From Artemia franciscana (lineage: Eukaryota > Arthropoda > Branchiopoda > Anostraca > Artemiidae): 64,000 bases of DNA. The stretch spans positions 50,376,489 through 50,440,488 of the forward strand of contig NC_088865.1 in assembly GCF_032884065.1 (NCBI RefSeq), written 5' to 3'. The notes beneath the pieces were generated by a model, which saw only the letters and a list, made by a program, of their open reading frames with translations, ran no database searches and was not told where the DNA came from. Of the stretch, positions 31,216-43,872 are shown piece by piece; within the stretch, counting starts at the first letter, position 1; every line of letters starts with the position of its first letter. Both the position numbers and the translations under genes were made by a program.

Positions 31216-32230
31216 TCATTTATAGTAACATCTACGTAGTTTACTTAAGTCACTCTTTCTCAGCGGAATGAAGGTCCCAGAAAGATAAAGTACAGAGTGA
31301 TCACAAAAAACTGAATACAAAGAAACCAGAGCCTTTCGATTATACTTAGACCGGTTTGACACAATCTTAAAGTAACCAAATCTGACTTTTATACAAGCTT
31401 CAGATATTGCAGGCTGGCAGAAGGACAAAATATTTTTACAAATTGTTAAACCAAGCCACCGAAAATTTTCAACAGAGGGAACTGATGTATTTTTTATTTG
31501 AAGAGGAGTATTTGGCAAGGTACCGTTAAAACAAATATACTCGCATTTTTCAAGTTTCAGATTTAGCCCAATATCAAGGAAATCCTTTTTAGCCCTTTGA
31601 ACTGTGCGGGATAGGTAAGATGTGCATCTACTGATAAGGAGAATATCATCTGGGTAAGCAATATATGACACATCAGTAAACTCCATAAAAGTCGTCAGAG
31701 AGATCTTGTCAATTATTCCAGCAATACATATCTTTGAAATATAAGGTGACAACACTCCACCTTGACGTACACCACAATGGACTGCAATATTTTCTTGCAT
31801 GAGTTTTAAAATTTTTAAACGCAATTTTGAAGTTTTAAACGCATTTAGTTTTAAACGCAAATGCGTTTAAAACTTTAAGCCATTAGTTTTAAACGCAAGT
31901 GTTCGAGTACTATCGAACGCCTTAGAAATATCTAACGAGTAAAAATTAACTTTCTCATTTCGTTGAAAGGCTTGACGTAGAACATCCGTGAGTACAATGT
32001 GGGCGAGTGCACAACTTATTCCTTGCTTGAACCCAAACTTATTTTCTCCATAAATGCGCTCTCATTGATGATGATGAATTGGGCACTGTAGTAGAAGGTG
32101 ATTGACTGTTTCCACTTGATCACAGCAGCTAAACTTTGGGTTTTCATTACAGAAGCGGGCTAAGTATAATTTGTTCCTACAGGTTCTGATCGCAGCCTGA
32201 ATAGTATTTTACCCTGTTGTCTTTATTACT
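31216..32230 (-). pseudogene. Non-LTR retrotransposon RT fragment with misplaced C-terminal zinc module
   Basis: From 32,060 leftward (minus) the sequence reads FGFKQGISCALAH, then FYSLDISKAFDSTRT (the RT D-motif), GVRQGGVLSP, then AYPDDILL in place of the YADD box, followed by RT-thumb-like sequence to 31,216. This is a LINE reverse transcriptase with frame breaks. GTTTTAAACGCA repeats at 31,815-31,905 interrupt it. Upstream in the same orientation (32,230-32,060) is a zinc-knuckle-like end of another LINE (CRNKLYLARFCNENPKFSCC, then H and C), which normally comes after the RT. Not functional. Clade not assigned. Confidence 0.75.
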
Positions 32231-32289
32231 GTAAAGTTCTTTTTCAAAAAACTGTTTTTGTTTCCTGGTAACATGAAAATGTAATATGA

Positions 32290-34208
32290 AAAAGTTTTTC
32301 AACTGAAAGTAAGGAGCAGTATTAAAACTTAAAACGAACAGAAATTATTACGCACATGAGGGGTTCACCTCCTCTTAATACCTCGCTCTTTACGCTAAAG
32401 TATTTATAATAATTTCAACTATTTATTCTGTGGCCTTTGTGATTCAGGGATCATTCTTAAGAATTGAAACAAAATTTAAGCTTTAGTGTAAAGAGCGAGG
32501 TATTGACGAGGGGGTAAACCCCCTTATATACGTAATAAAAACATATGAATATAGAAGTTCGTCACGTAAGTTAATTTGTAATTTATGTATATTTTTTACT
32601 AATCAAAACGTTCGTAAAAAACTAAAAGTACTCGTTGTCTTTTTAAGTAACAAAAAAATTGGACGGCAACTAAGCCTCCTCCCCCGCTCTTTTTTTTCTC
32701 AAAATCGTCCAATCAAAACTATGAGAAAGACATTTAGCCCAAAAAAATTTTTTTGTAGAATAAAAAAAATTACTCTGGAAGTTTCAAGCTCTTATCTACA
32801 AAAATGTGAAATTTTGTATTTTTTAATCCATTCCAATTCCAGAAGACAGATCACTGATGCATGTTTATTTGTTTTGTTTTTTTCTTCCTCAAGGGGTGAC
32901 CGTATCGACCCAGTGGTCCTAGAATGTCACGAGAGGTCTCATTCTAACGGAAATTACAAGTTCTAGTGCCCTTTTTAAGTAGCCAAAAAAACTGGAGGGC
33001 ACCTAGGCCTTCTCCCACTCTCATTTTCCCCCAAAGTCACCGGAACAAAGTTCTGGGATAACCGTTTTATTAAGCATAGTCGAAAAACCTCATAACTATG
33101 TCCTTGGGGATGATCTACTCCCCCATAGTCCCCGTGGGATGGGCTTCAATTTATAAACTTTGACTAGTGTTTACATATAGTAATGATTATTGAGAAGTGT
33201 ACAGACGTTTTCAGGGGGATTTTTTGTTGGGAGGAGGATTTGAGGGGAGGGGGATACGTTGGGAGATCTTTCCACGGAGGAATTTGTCATGGAAGAAGAG
33301 AATTTCGAATAAGGGGGCGTAGGATTTTCTAGTGTTATTTAAAAAAAACAATGAAAAAAAAATATGAAAAAGTTTTTCAACTGAAAGCAAGGAGCAGTAT
33401 TAAAACTTAAAGTGAACAAAAATTATTAAGCACATGAGGGCTTCACCTCCTCTTAATACCTCACTCTTTACACTAAATCACTTTTAATAATTTCAACTAT
33501 TTATTCTGTGGCCTATGTGATTCAGGGATCATTCTTAAGAATTGAAACAAAATTTAAGCTTTAGTGTAAAGAGCGAGGTATTGACGAGGGGGCAAGCCCC
33601 CTTATATACGTAATAAAAGTAAATGAATATAGAAGTTCGTCACGTAAGTTAATTGGTAAGTTACGTGAATTTCTTACTAATAAAGACGTTCGTAAAAAAC
33701 TCAAAGTTCTAGTTGTCTTTTTAAGTAACCAATAAATTGGACGGCAACTAGGCCTCCTCCCCCGCTCTTTTTTTTCTCAAAATCGTCCAATCATAACTAT
33801 GAGAAAGCCATTTAGCCAAAAAAAAAATAATAATGTGGAAAATTCGCTTTAATTATTCTTGTTCGGAGAACCAAAATCAAAACATGCATTAATTCAAAAA
33901 CGTTCAGAAATTAATGTAAAAAAAAAGTTTTTTTTTTTAATTTAAGGTAAGGAGCGACATTAAAACTTAAAACGAACAGAAATTATTTCGCATATGAAAG
34001 GCGCTGTTCCCTCCTCAACGGCCCACTCTCTATGCTAAAGTTTTTTACTATTTAAAAAGTATAGTTGAGAGAAAGTCAAACTTTAGCATAAAGAACGGGG
34101 CGTTGAGGAGGGAACAGCTCCTATCATATACGGAGTAATTTCTGTTCGTTTTAAGTTTTAATGTCACTCCTTACTATAAGTTAAAAAAACTTGTTTTTTT
34201 TATATTAA
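32290..34208 (+). mobile_element. Hairpin element copy 6 (composite, 5' end missing)
   Basis: Two successive partial units: 32,290-32,760 begins inside the first internal hairpin; 32,785-34,208 restarts at the GTTTCAAGCTC block and runs to the giant hairpin and TATATTAA|T at 34,208. Hairpin arms (about 33,930-34,060 and 34,078-34,208) match each other, including copy-specific GTTCCCTCC/GGAGGGAAC and ATGCTAAAG/CTTTAGCAT. Confidence 0.85.
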
Positions 34209-36814
34209 TATGTAGTCAGGGCCAAGAGAACTATATTGAAGGCAAGAAAGTTCGTAGAGTCAAAAACTAGGAGCTATATTTTTCTGCGTCTTTTTTGATA
34301 TGTGTAAATCGCAAGTCTGGCCAAATATGAGGGGTTCTTGAAATATACTTTAGATTAGGTTTGCTTATATGAATGCTAATACGAATTCTCCATATTAGCA
34401 AAAATAACACAAATTCAAGCTGCTGGTAAATATGTAAATTTACTGACAATACGAAATTGAGCTTACTCCTAACTCCCGTCTTAAGTCTTAATTACTTATA
34501 TCAAAGTAATGCAGCGAGTACTTGAGAAAAAAATTATATTTAAATAAAGAAAGCATAATTTAAAAACACATACTTGCTGTTAGATATCAATGATAATCAG
34601 TCAAATGGCAAGGACCAGAAATTAAGCAGATTGTCCATTATTCGCAAATGTATTTTATATCAGAAAAAAATGGTTGGCATGCAAAGGGAGAAACAAACTG
34701 AAAAACTACAGAAACAAAATTCAATACCAGGCACTAAGAAACGAAAATCCTTTCAATACAAATATCGCTTCTGAAGAAAAGCATGAGAAACGGGATATCA
34801 ACACAAAACAAATTATACGAAGATACAGAAATTCCTTCAATAAAAGCATCCCCAATGAAAAAAAAATAAACCTTGTCAAATTCTCTGACTCACCTAAACG
34901 TTTTTGCACTACAAGCTGGTACGGGACATAAAACTTATGTGCCTCTGAGTAGAAAGATAAATCAAAAGACAACAGTGTGTTGCCAGCTTAGAAAAATAAT
35001 GTATACACAATGCCTCATGAAATGCTTCAAGGATCAAGTTAAAACTTTCGGGGAGCGTTAGGGGGGGATATAGACTTTATTTAAGACACATAGCATTTAA
35101 TAAATTATCATAAATTCAAATAAGGATCGAGTAGTGAGTGACAAACAATCTTCAAGATGGGCTCCTTTTCATATACGGAAATATTTCTGTCCGTTTTAAG
35201 TTTTAATGTTGCTTCTTACTTTTAGTAAAAAAAAACTTGTTTTTTGTAATTAATTTCTGAACGTTTTTCAACTAATAACAGTCTAACTCTAGCGTAAAGA
35301 GCAAGGTATCAAGGAGGGGGGCACCTTTCATATATATGAAGGCGGCAACCCTGCCCAACGCGGAAATATCCTTGTGTGAAATTTCATCCTACGTAAATTA
35401 AACCTTCCCCCCCGTCAAATACCCTCCAGACAGTTCCATCCTCGCTGTAAAAATTGAATATGCAAAAAGTATACGTATACTAAAGTATACGTATACTATA
35501 TACTAAACTATATTAAACTAAATACGTATACCATGTAATAAACTATACTAACGTCTAGGTAATAATTTCTGTCCATTTTAAGTTTTGATGTTGTTCCTTA
35601 GTTTCAGTTGAAAAAAATTAAAAATAAATTTAATTTCTAATTGTTCTCAGATAATACCCGGAAATTTGGCTCTGCTCCGTGAAAAATTCCTTCCACGATG
35701 GAAAAATTCCACCGTGAAAAGATTTTTTCACGTAAAAATACCCCCTCCCCTCCAGAGAAATTCCCCCGAGACAATTCCATCTAGCTGAAAATTCCACCCA
35801 GAAACTTTCTTGCGGACAATCTCAGGTGAAAAATATTTCTTGCGCACTTTCCTTTGAAAAAGAGTTTAATTTCAGATTTATTTTAAAATCATGCCGGTAA
35901 TCCCCTCACGTGAAAAGTTTCCCGACAAAAAAACCTGGAAAAGGGTATTTTCCGGCGAATTTTTTTTTTTGGGGGGGGGGCACGAAAAAACTTTTGAAAC
36001 GCATCAAAAATGTGAAATTAATATCTACTCCCTTATAATTTCTGGGTATATTTTTGGTCTACGCTGTTATTATGAAAGTAAAGAATAAGATTAAATTCCA
36101 AAATGAGCAGAATTTATTCCTTACAGGAGAGGAAAGGGATTTCCCCCTCCCTATCCACACCTCCACCTCGAGGTCAGAGAGACTTCAGAGTGGGCTAATT
36201 AGATCAGAAATTGAGTGTTCTAGTCATTTTTCTTGAAGTCCAAAGGGATTGGAGACCAGCCAGCTACGTGGGGATCATATTTTTCGGGGAGGGGGGTATT
36301 TTCCATGTTTTTCCGGGGGATATTTTCCATGGGGAGCTGTTTTCCGCCAGGTGTTTTAGAGGGGCTATTCTCCGGGGGGGGGTAAAAGCCGGAAAGGGCA
36401 AGGAGAGTTAAAAAAGGACCGCTAATATCTTGAGATACGTCAAACGAGGCATGCTCAATGCGGATAAAAACCAGAACAGAGCATAAACGTCTAAAAATAA
36501 GAAAAAAGGAATTGCAACTAATCAAGTGAAGAAGAAAAGGGTGAAGATGACGTCAGAATCGTGCGTCAATAAAACTAAAAGTAATTAAAATCTATACTGC
36601 ATTAGGCTGGACTCTGTATACCTCGATGGGGTTGGAGTAGCTTAAATACATTTGGTTTGCTTTGTTGTGCGGGAGGGGGGTAAATTTTTTTCTGATTTTC
36701 TCTTTTTAATATTGTCTCTAGTTTTCTTATCTCTTCTTGCACTGTTTTTGTTGTTCCATTCTTCCAGTTTCGAATTTCTTTCGTTTTTATTCTTTTGTTG
36801 TACTAATATGAATG
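34209..36814. other. No convincing gene; short repeats and palindromes
   Basis: ORFs at 34,574-34,774 and 34,674-34,931 are Lys-rich and unrecognised. At about 35,465-35,500 GTATACGTATAC occurs twice as a self-complementary repeat. 35,150-35,340 and 35,560-35,620 hold degraded hairpin-family pieces. 35,640-36,380 contains a G/T-rich TTTTCCGGGG-like repeat patch. Confidence 0.5.
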
Positions 36815-37050
36815 TATAAATAAATCTTAAGACGAGTTCAGCTAAAATTTAATATGCAAATAAAGCTTAAAACGAACAAAAATATTTCACTATTGTAGCA
36901 TTAATGAAGCCCAAAACGAACAGAAACTAAATAAACAATCATAGCAAATAAAGATACAACATGTACTAACATAAATGAATAAATAAACCTTAAAATGAAT
37001 AAAGCATTAATTAAATATACGAATTAAGATTGAAACGAACAAAAATCTAT
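36815..37050 (+). repeat. Degenerate array of the hairpin-arm motif
   Basis: CTTAAAACGAACAAAAAT-like motifs recur about five times at irregular 45-60 nt spacing (near 36,826, 36,866, 36,908, 36,979, 37,027). This is the same motif that forms the hairpin arms elsewhere, here without the rest of the element. Confidence 0.6.
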
Positions 37051-38285
37051 TCAAAAAAGAGGGTACTGCCTCCTTCCCTAACTGTAAAAGTCTAAAACCT
37101 ACTGCGTCATTGGCGCTTTACTGAGAATGGCACTTTATTACAAACAATTTCTTACGTATTTATTACAACTTTAAAAATAAAAATGAAATTAAAATCAAAT
37201 CAAATTTTTTACTGATTGGGTTGTCAGCAGTTGACATCATTATATATCAAGTATTTAGTTTAACCTTATCTCTTCCCAAGACCGTTATCGACAAATTTAG
37301 TTTCACTTCAAACAAGAATGTAGCTACTGCTTCCTTTCTTAACCTTAAAAATCTAAAGCCTACTGTTTCATTGGTGCTGCTTCACTGAAAGCGAATTATG
37401 TTACAAATATTCTCTTTTCCAGTTATTTTAGCATTGAACTGAAAATACATATTAAACCATTCAAATTCTACTTATTCAATTTTATTTATTATGAAAAGAA
37501 TTTTACTTTTTTAATTTCATTTATTCAATTAGAGTGAAAATTTGTAATTCCTTACAGTGTATTAAACGCTAGATGCATATTAAATGCGTTCAGTACCTTG
37601 TGGCAATTAAATATTTTTCCTTGTACTATAAAAATATTAGATTCAGATACCTATTGGTAAGGAAATTTTGGCCCACAACCCCACTGCGCGTGTGGGTGTT
37701 CCTAGCAGACAACAAGCTGAACGTAATCGATGTCCAGGGGTAGATAAAAATAACAGTGCTTAGAAACTGAGACAGGTTCCACATTTCCAATCGGTTGTTG
37801 GATAAAGGTATTTGTTCAGCCTTCTCACCAGCAAGTCTCATTGGACTTGCTACACAAAAAAATTGGACCCAAGCTACTACAAGCTATTCTGGTCACATTG
37901 CCTCGGGCATAGGTCATAGTTAGAAATTAATTACTTTAGAAAAAAAGACCAAGAGGGCCGACGTGACAACACCGTTAAAATGCTTCAAAAGCGAGCTATG
38001 CAGCTTAGAGGCTTAAGAAATTACTTCTTATTCAATACATTCAAGCATAACAAAGAATTCGGAAAAATTAATTATTATTAAATTTTAACGTTTCGCGCAA
38101 ACACAAGTGCCAGTGAAAACGCCCCAAAAATAAAACAGCACAAAAGAAAGTCAAATAAAGTATTTTCCTGCAAACTCATAAAAGGCCATTAATCAGATTT
38201 CAAGTTACAAATAAGCTCTTTAGCTTCTTAAAACTCTAGATTTGAGACTAATTTTTATTCTTTGAAGGTCTATTTAAAAAATATA
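37051..38285. other. No gene recognised; weak ~255-bp duplication
   Basis: Two related blocks near 37,068 and 37,323 share the CTACTG...TTCATTGG(T/C)GCT order. A minus-strand ORF at 37,626-37,841 (MRLAGEKAEQIPLSNNRLEM) is unrecognised and lacks clear splice sites. Confidence 0.45.
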
Positions 38286-38399
38286 CATTTAGATCTATTT
38301 CAAATATACCTATAATGTATGACAAATTCTTCAACTATTTTAATTTCCTCCCCCTATAGCTAAATCTTAGCCCCCCCCCTATTTTCCAGCTAGTCCTAA

Positions 38400-39240
38400 G
38401 CATCATAAATACCGGCTTATCGATATTTAAAGCTAATCGTTTTTCCATAAAGTACTCTGAAGCCAAGTCTAGAAGCTTTTGAAGATTTTCCTAACTAGAA
38501 ATAACAGGGGACCAAGAACAGATCCTTGGGGTATTCCAAATTTAACATTACTGACTGAAGAAACATTATCTCCTAGTTGTACCTATTGAGTTCTTTTTTT
38601 TTAAACGAGGACAGTAATTAAAGAAATGGTCTTCTAAATCCGCAATTTTCTAATTTGGCAATGAGTATAAAATGGTCACCACAGTCAAAAGCTTTTACAT
38701 CAAGAAAAACAGAAGCGACCTTCATACCATTATCCAACGCATCGCTCACAAAAGTTGTCAAAAATAAAACAGCATGCTCAGTAGATAAACTCCTCCGAAA
38801 ATTAAATTGATTTGGATTAAAAAATGACTTACTCTCCAAAAATTCAACCATTCTTTTAACTATTAATTTTTCAAACAATCGGGATACTACTGGTAATAAG
38901 GAAATGGGCCTATAATTTCCTAGTACATTTTTATCCCTGCCTTTATAAACAGGAATAACTTTTGCAATTTAAAACAACTTGGAAACACCCCAGTCCTAAA
39001 ACATTAATGAAATAGATGCACTGCATGACCGGAAGTAACAGGGTAAATATATTTTAAAGTTTTAACTGTTACAAAATCAGAGCCTGAAACTCCAATTTTC
39101 ATATTTTTCAATGTTTCAGAAAGCTCAGAAGCATTGATTGGCTTCAAATATGCTGAAACATCACTTGCATTCAATAAATATTGTTTTAGGCTAACATCGT
39201 GCTCAGAAATAACTATAAGTTGAACCAAATCCTTCCCCAC
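38400..39240 (-). pseudogene. LINE reverse transcriptase remnant (reversed copy)
   Basis: Segments 39,004-39,240 and 38,618-38,878 read LKPINASELSETLKNMK and then VASVFLDVKAFDCGDHFILI, the RT fingers and first catalytic-Asp motif. Further left the frame gives GIPQGSVLGPLLFLV, followed directly by RKIFKS, with the usual segment containing the (Y/F)ADD box missing. Inactive. Confidence 0.82.
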
Positions 39241-39640
39241 ATTAGCAAAATGACGGCAAATTCTATCAGCAACTGTATTATCATTATGTTTACCGTCAAG
39301 AAATATACCATCATAATTAGTACTTATGACAAATTTTATAATTTGCCATGTTTTTCTAGAATTACCTTCACAAGATTTAAATTGATTACGATAGTAATCA
39401 GCTTTGATTTTACGAAGTAGTGTATTTAACTAGTTACTACAAATCTTATATTATATTTTATCACTTACACTATTACTAGCCGCAAACATTTTGAACAAAT
39501 ACCTTTTTCTAACAATAGCCTTTAAAAGAGCTCGAGTAATTCATGGTTTCTGTGGAGTTTCTCTACGACGAGTTACACTTTTACGAGTACTACAATCAAC
39601 CAATAAACTATTTATAATTGAATATCGATTTTGAAAATTA

Positions 39641-39895
39641 GCATTAATACCTAGTTTGTCACTATTTAAAAATCTCGATTTTATTATATTTAAAAATATC
39701 GATTTTGAAAATTAGTATTAATACCTAGTTTGTCACTATTTAAAAATCTCGATTTTATTATATTTAAAAATATCGATTTTGAAAATTAGCATTAATACCT
39801 AGTTTGTCACTATTTAAAAATCTCGATTTTATTATATTTAAAAATATCGATTTTGAAAATTAGCATTAATACCTAGTTTGTCACAATTTAAAAAT
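39641..39895. repeat. 74-bp tandem repeat inside the reversed LINE
   Basis: Unit starts GCATTAATACCTAGTTTGTC at 39,641, 39,715, 39,789 and 39,863, exactly 74 bp apart. The last unit is partial. The homologous place in the plus-strand copy (about 43,720-43,745) has a single unit. Confidence 0.9.
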
Positions 39896-40850
39896 CCAAA
39901 ACTATATTTCTCTAACATTCCTTTATAAAGAATGAGCATATTATTATCAATGATCACTTTTTTACACCTATTTTGTGAATTTGTGTTAAGCCTAGTACCG
40001 TTACTAAAAAATTTCTGAACACTTGTCAATATCCCAAAATGGTCAGATACTTCATTTATTATCACACTTGCATTGTGGTAACTGACCTTAGCAAAAACAT
40101 TATCAATCAACCATGCTGAATTCATAGTGACCATTGCTGGGACTGTAATCGTAGGCTTCATCCTATAACTCAACATAATATTTAAAAACTGGCTAACCTC
40201 TGGATTAATTAACAAATTCATTAGATCAATAATGAAATCACCACACACAAATATAGGTAAGTTTCTACTCCTAATCATGTCCAACTGTTTGTTTAGTAAC
40301 ATAAAAAATTCAATAATATTACTCGACGGAGGTCTATGAACAACAACCAAATAAAACACCTTAGATTTCTTGCTAACCGCTAATAACAAACTCTCAAATA
40401 CCATTTCTCTATTAACCATTAAATCATCTCTTTCTATAGCTAGCAAGTCCTTTCTAGTGTAAGAACCCAGTCCACCATTCTGACGAGTTTCCCTATTCTT
40501 AAGACACAATCGATAACTACCTATTTCAAATAAACTAGAATTTTGATTCTATATCCAAGTTTCAGGTAGAGCTAATATTTGAATTCCAGAAAACATACAT
40601 AGTTCATTTAAATATCTTACACTGCCTTACAGTCCCCGACATTTCAAATAGAAAACTGTAAGAGAGTCAATAGGCATCGATTCAGAAATATCAACTGGGC
40701 TAATATAGTGTACTGCTTTTTTTTACTTTCCTCTACAACAGAATCATCAATCCCTCTGCTTTCATCCACTAACTCCAAATGAACCAAATTAAGTGGACTA
40801 TTCTCAAGTGAACGCAATGTATCAAAATCTACAACCATATTCAAAATCAC
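39838..40850 (-). pseudogene. LINE apurinic-like endonuclease domain (reversed copy)
   Basis: Frames 40,644-40,850 and 39,838-40,509 give the start of ORF2 and most of an exonuclease-endonuclease-phosphatase domain: VVVHRPPSSN, IFVCGDFIIDL (the GDFN-like catalytic box, here GDFI), LIDNVFAKVSYHNAS and VSDHFGI (the SDH box). The domain nicks target DNA for target-primed reverse transcription. An Asn to Ile change in the GDFN box, frame breaks and the 74-bp repeat array at its 3' end make it inactive. Confidence 0.8.
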
Positions 40851-41108
40851 TTAAATGGTACTGGTCAAGTGAAAAAATATCATCATAACCAGCCAATATT
40901 ATTCTACTCAGTGAATCCCGGGACGAATGAAATTTAAAACATCCTTTTGTAACTTCTTTCAAAAAACGGAAATAAAAAAAAAAAATATTTGCATGGACAT
41001 ACTAGATGCCTTTGATTGGGGACTAATCCATTGAATGTAGGCACTGACTTGGATAATAATCTGATACTTTGTTTCCGGTAAAATCGTTTAGTATCTTTTT
41101 ATAAGAAT

Positions 41109-41958
41109 ATGGGGAAAAGAAAAAAGCAGAAAAGAAATGAAAATGCATCAAGTGATGATGGCCCATCAAACCCCTCAATGTTTGATGTTTTGGATGCATC
41201 AAGTGTTTAAATTCAGTGTTTTCAAAAGTTAATGATGAGTTATCTTTAAAATCTTTGGCTGATAATTTCACTCAGATGTTAGAAATTGTAAAAGATTATA
41301 AGAAGGTTTTGGAGTCAATTGACGGTAGATTAAAAACTTTGGAATGCCGTATTTCAACAGTGCAATCTGTACATACAAATTTAAACAAAAAAGTTAATCG
41401 CGTTGATGCTGAAGTTACTGGCGTGAAAAGCGAAGTTGATGAACTCAACTAACATCTCGTGTTGTCTCAGAAGAAACTTGTTTCTTCAGAGATTCTACCT
41501 CTAATTTATTTAACCGCCTAATTTCCCTAGAACATAGATCTAATGACAGCAACCTAATTGTGTGGAATGTTCCGTGTGGAAGCCAAAATAAAGCTAAGGT
41601 CATTTTTGAAAAAATTTGTGAGGACGGTCTGCAGATGTCTTAAATAGCGAAATTCTCCATTATGATGGTAAAGAAGGAGAAAAAAATCTTTAGGGTGAAT
41701 GTTCAATCATCTGATGCTAAGGTGGATATATTAAAAAGAGGTAAAAGGGTGAAAGGCAAGTCAGTAGCTAATCACATTAACATTCATTTTATTGATGATG
41801 CATCTATTTCTATTCGTGTTGCTAGAAAAAACTTATTTGCAATGAAAGATGAATTGACTACACTGGGTATATCGTCTTGGGTTCTGAATTCCGTTCCGCC
41901 AGTTATTTGTATCGAAATAGCAAATGCAGTGAAGGCTGTTTATCAATGTGTCAATTAA
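41109..41958 (+). pseudogene. LINE ORF1 remnant (coiled coil plus RNA-binding-like region)
   Basis: It begins ATG GGG AAA AGA (MGKRKKQKRNENASSDDG), is frameshifted near 41,205, and continues as 41,216-41,452 with heptad-rich sequence (MLEIVKDYKKVLESIDGRLK; LNKKVNRVDAEVTGVKSEVD), a coiled coil. A further frame change leads through LEHRSNDSNLIVWNVPCGS into 41,662-41,958. The order (basic N-terminus, coiled coil, LExxSRRNxLxxxGVP-like segment) is that of LINE ORF1 proteins, which bind element RNA. At least two frameshifts. Confidence 0.7.
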
Positions 41959-42522
41959 TTCCCGAAATAAGCCAACCAATGTGTTTAGGCAGTGTTCCAC
42001 AATGAAATTATAATTATGTAGTATGTCCATGCAAATATGTTTTTTTTTTCTCCCTTTGCTTATATTTTTTCTTTTAAGTGTATGTTTGTGTATGTTGTTT
42101 TTGTTATCAAAATTAATTTATTTCAAAAGAAATGGACATAGTTTTAATTTTCTCCTTCCCCCCCTTAGTGTTAGTGTGTGATGTATTTATGTGTGTGTGT
42201 ATTGTGTAGGTACCCGGTAAATAAATATTGAGAATTATACTAGTTTGCAAGTCATTCCTTCCTTGGCCGATATTGCTGAGGAAAAGCATAGCTTGTATTT
42301 TTTTTCTGTTTGTATATTTTCTTAATCTATTTTCTTTTAATTCACTTATTGCATGTGTTAAGAATAGTTATTTCAGTCGTAATATTGTTAGTTATATTTA
42401 TTTCCGTTTTTCGAAGGAAGTTACAAAAGGCTGTTTTAAATTTGATTCGTCCTGGGATTCGCTGAGTAGAATAATATTGGCTAGTTATGATGATATTTTT
42501 TCACTTGACCAGTACCAATTAA

Positions 42523-43672
42523 GTGATTTTGAATATGGTTGTAGATTTTTATAGATTGCATTCACTTAAGGATAGTCCACTTAATTTGGTTCATTTGGAG
42601 TTAGTAGATGAAAGAAGAGGGATTGATGATTTTGTTGTAGAGGAAAGTAAAAAAAAGCAGTATGCTATATTAGCCCAGTTGATATTTCTGAATCGATGCC
42701 TATTGACTCTCTTACAGTTTTCCATTTGAATTGTCGGGGACTGTAAGGCAGTGTAAGATATTTAAATGAACTATAGAGTTTCTGGAACTCAAATATTAGC
42801 TCTAACTGAAACTTGGTTACAAAATCAAAATTCTAGTTTATTTGAAATATGTAATTATCGATTGTGTCTTAAGAATAGGGAGACTCGTCAGCATGGTGAA
42901 CTGGGTGCTTACATTAGAAAAGACTTGCTAGTTATAGAAAGATACGATTTAAGGGTTAATAGAGAAATGGTATTTGAGAGTTTGTTATTAGCGGCTAGCA
43001 AGAAATCTAAGGTGTTTTATTTGGTTGTTGTTCACAGACTTCCGTCGAGTAATATTAATAGAGAAATAATAGAGAAATGGTATTTGAGAGTTTGTTATTA
43101 GCGGCTAGCAAGAAATCTAAGGTGTTTTATTTGGTTGTTGTTCACAGACTTCCGTCGAGTAATATTAATAGAGAAATAATAGAGAAATGGTATTTGAGAG
43201 TTTGTTATTAGCGGCTAGCAAGAAATCTAAGGTGTTTTATTTGGTTGTTGTTCATAGACCTCCGTCGAGTAATATTAAAGAATTTTTTATGTTACTAAAC
43301 AAACAGTTGGACATGATTATGAGTAGAAACTTACCTATATTTGTGTGTGGTGATTTCATTATTGATCTAATGAATTTGTTCATTAATCCAGAGGTTAGCC
43401 AGTTTTTAAATATTATGTTGAGTTATAGGATGAAGCCTACGATTACAGTCCCAACAATGGTCACTATGAATTCAGCATTGTTGATTGATAATGTTTTTGC
43501 TAATGTAAGTTACCATAATGCAAGTGTGATAATAAATGAAGTATCTGACCATTTTGGGATATTTACAAGTGTTCAGAAATTTTTTAGTAACGGTACTAGG
43601 CTTAACACAAATACACAAAATAGGTGTAAAAAAGTGATAATTGATAATAATATGCTCATTCTTTATAAATGA
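42523..43672 (+). pseudogene. LINE endonuclease domain (forward copy)
   Basis: Frames 42,523-42,729, 42,766-43,101 and 43,187-43,672 together cover the domain: ILALTETWLQNQ (the TETW catalytic Glu box), VVVHRPPSSN, FVCGDFIIDL, LIDNVFANVSYHNAS, VSDHFGI. The three-fold 110-bp repeat (not a multiple of three) shifts the frame in the middle. The same GDFI variant as in the reversed copy indicates common descent. Confidence 0.8.
42961..43290 (+). repeat. 110-bp unit in three tandem copies
   Basis: AGAGAAATGG occurs at 42,961, 43,071 and 43,181 with near-identical 110-bp units between. The third continues into unique sequence. The reversed LINE has a single copy, so the expansion followed the duplication or insertion. 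Confidence 0.92.
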
Positions 43673-43872
43673 ATGTTAGAGAAATGTAGTTTGGGATTTT
43701 TAAATAGTGACAAACTAGATATTAATGCTAATTTTCAAAATTGATATTCAATTATAAGTAGTTTATTGGTTGATTGTAGTACTCGTAAAAGTGTAACTCG
43801 TCGTAGAGAAACTCCACAGAAACCATGAATTACTCAAGCTCTTTAAAAGGCTATTATTAGAAAAAGGTATTT

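Larger units (their letters stand above)
38286..40995 (-). mobile_element. CR1/Jockey-like LINE, reversed copy
   Basis: About 2.7 kb carrying endonuclease then reverse-transcriptase remnants on the minus strand, mirrored by 42,016-45,115. It starts on the right at TATGTCCATGCAAATATTT (40,995) and ends on the left near the GGCTAAGATTTAGCTATAG region (about 38,360) and GTTGAAGAATTTG. Frames are broken. RT lacks its active-site box (see finding). Confidence 0.85.

Noticed and set aside
34574-34931. Lys-rich ORFs as a transposon nucleic-acid-binding protein
   Set aside because: No motif, overlapping frames and no flanking element structure; composition alone is not evidence.
41023-41271. Minus-strand ORF opposite LINE ORF1
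   Set aside because: Antisense of the LINE 5' region; no motif.
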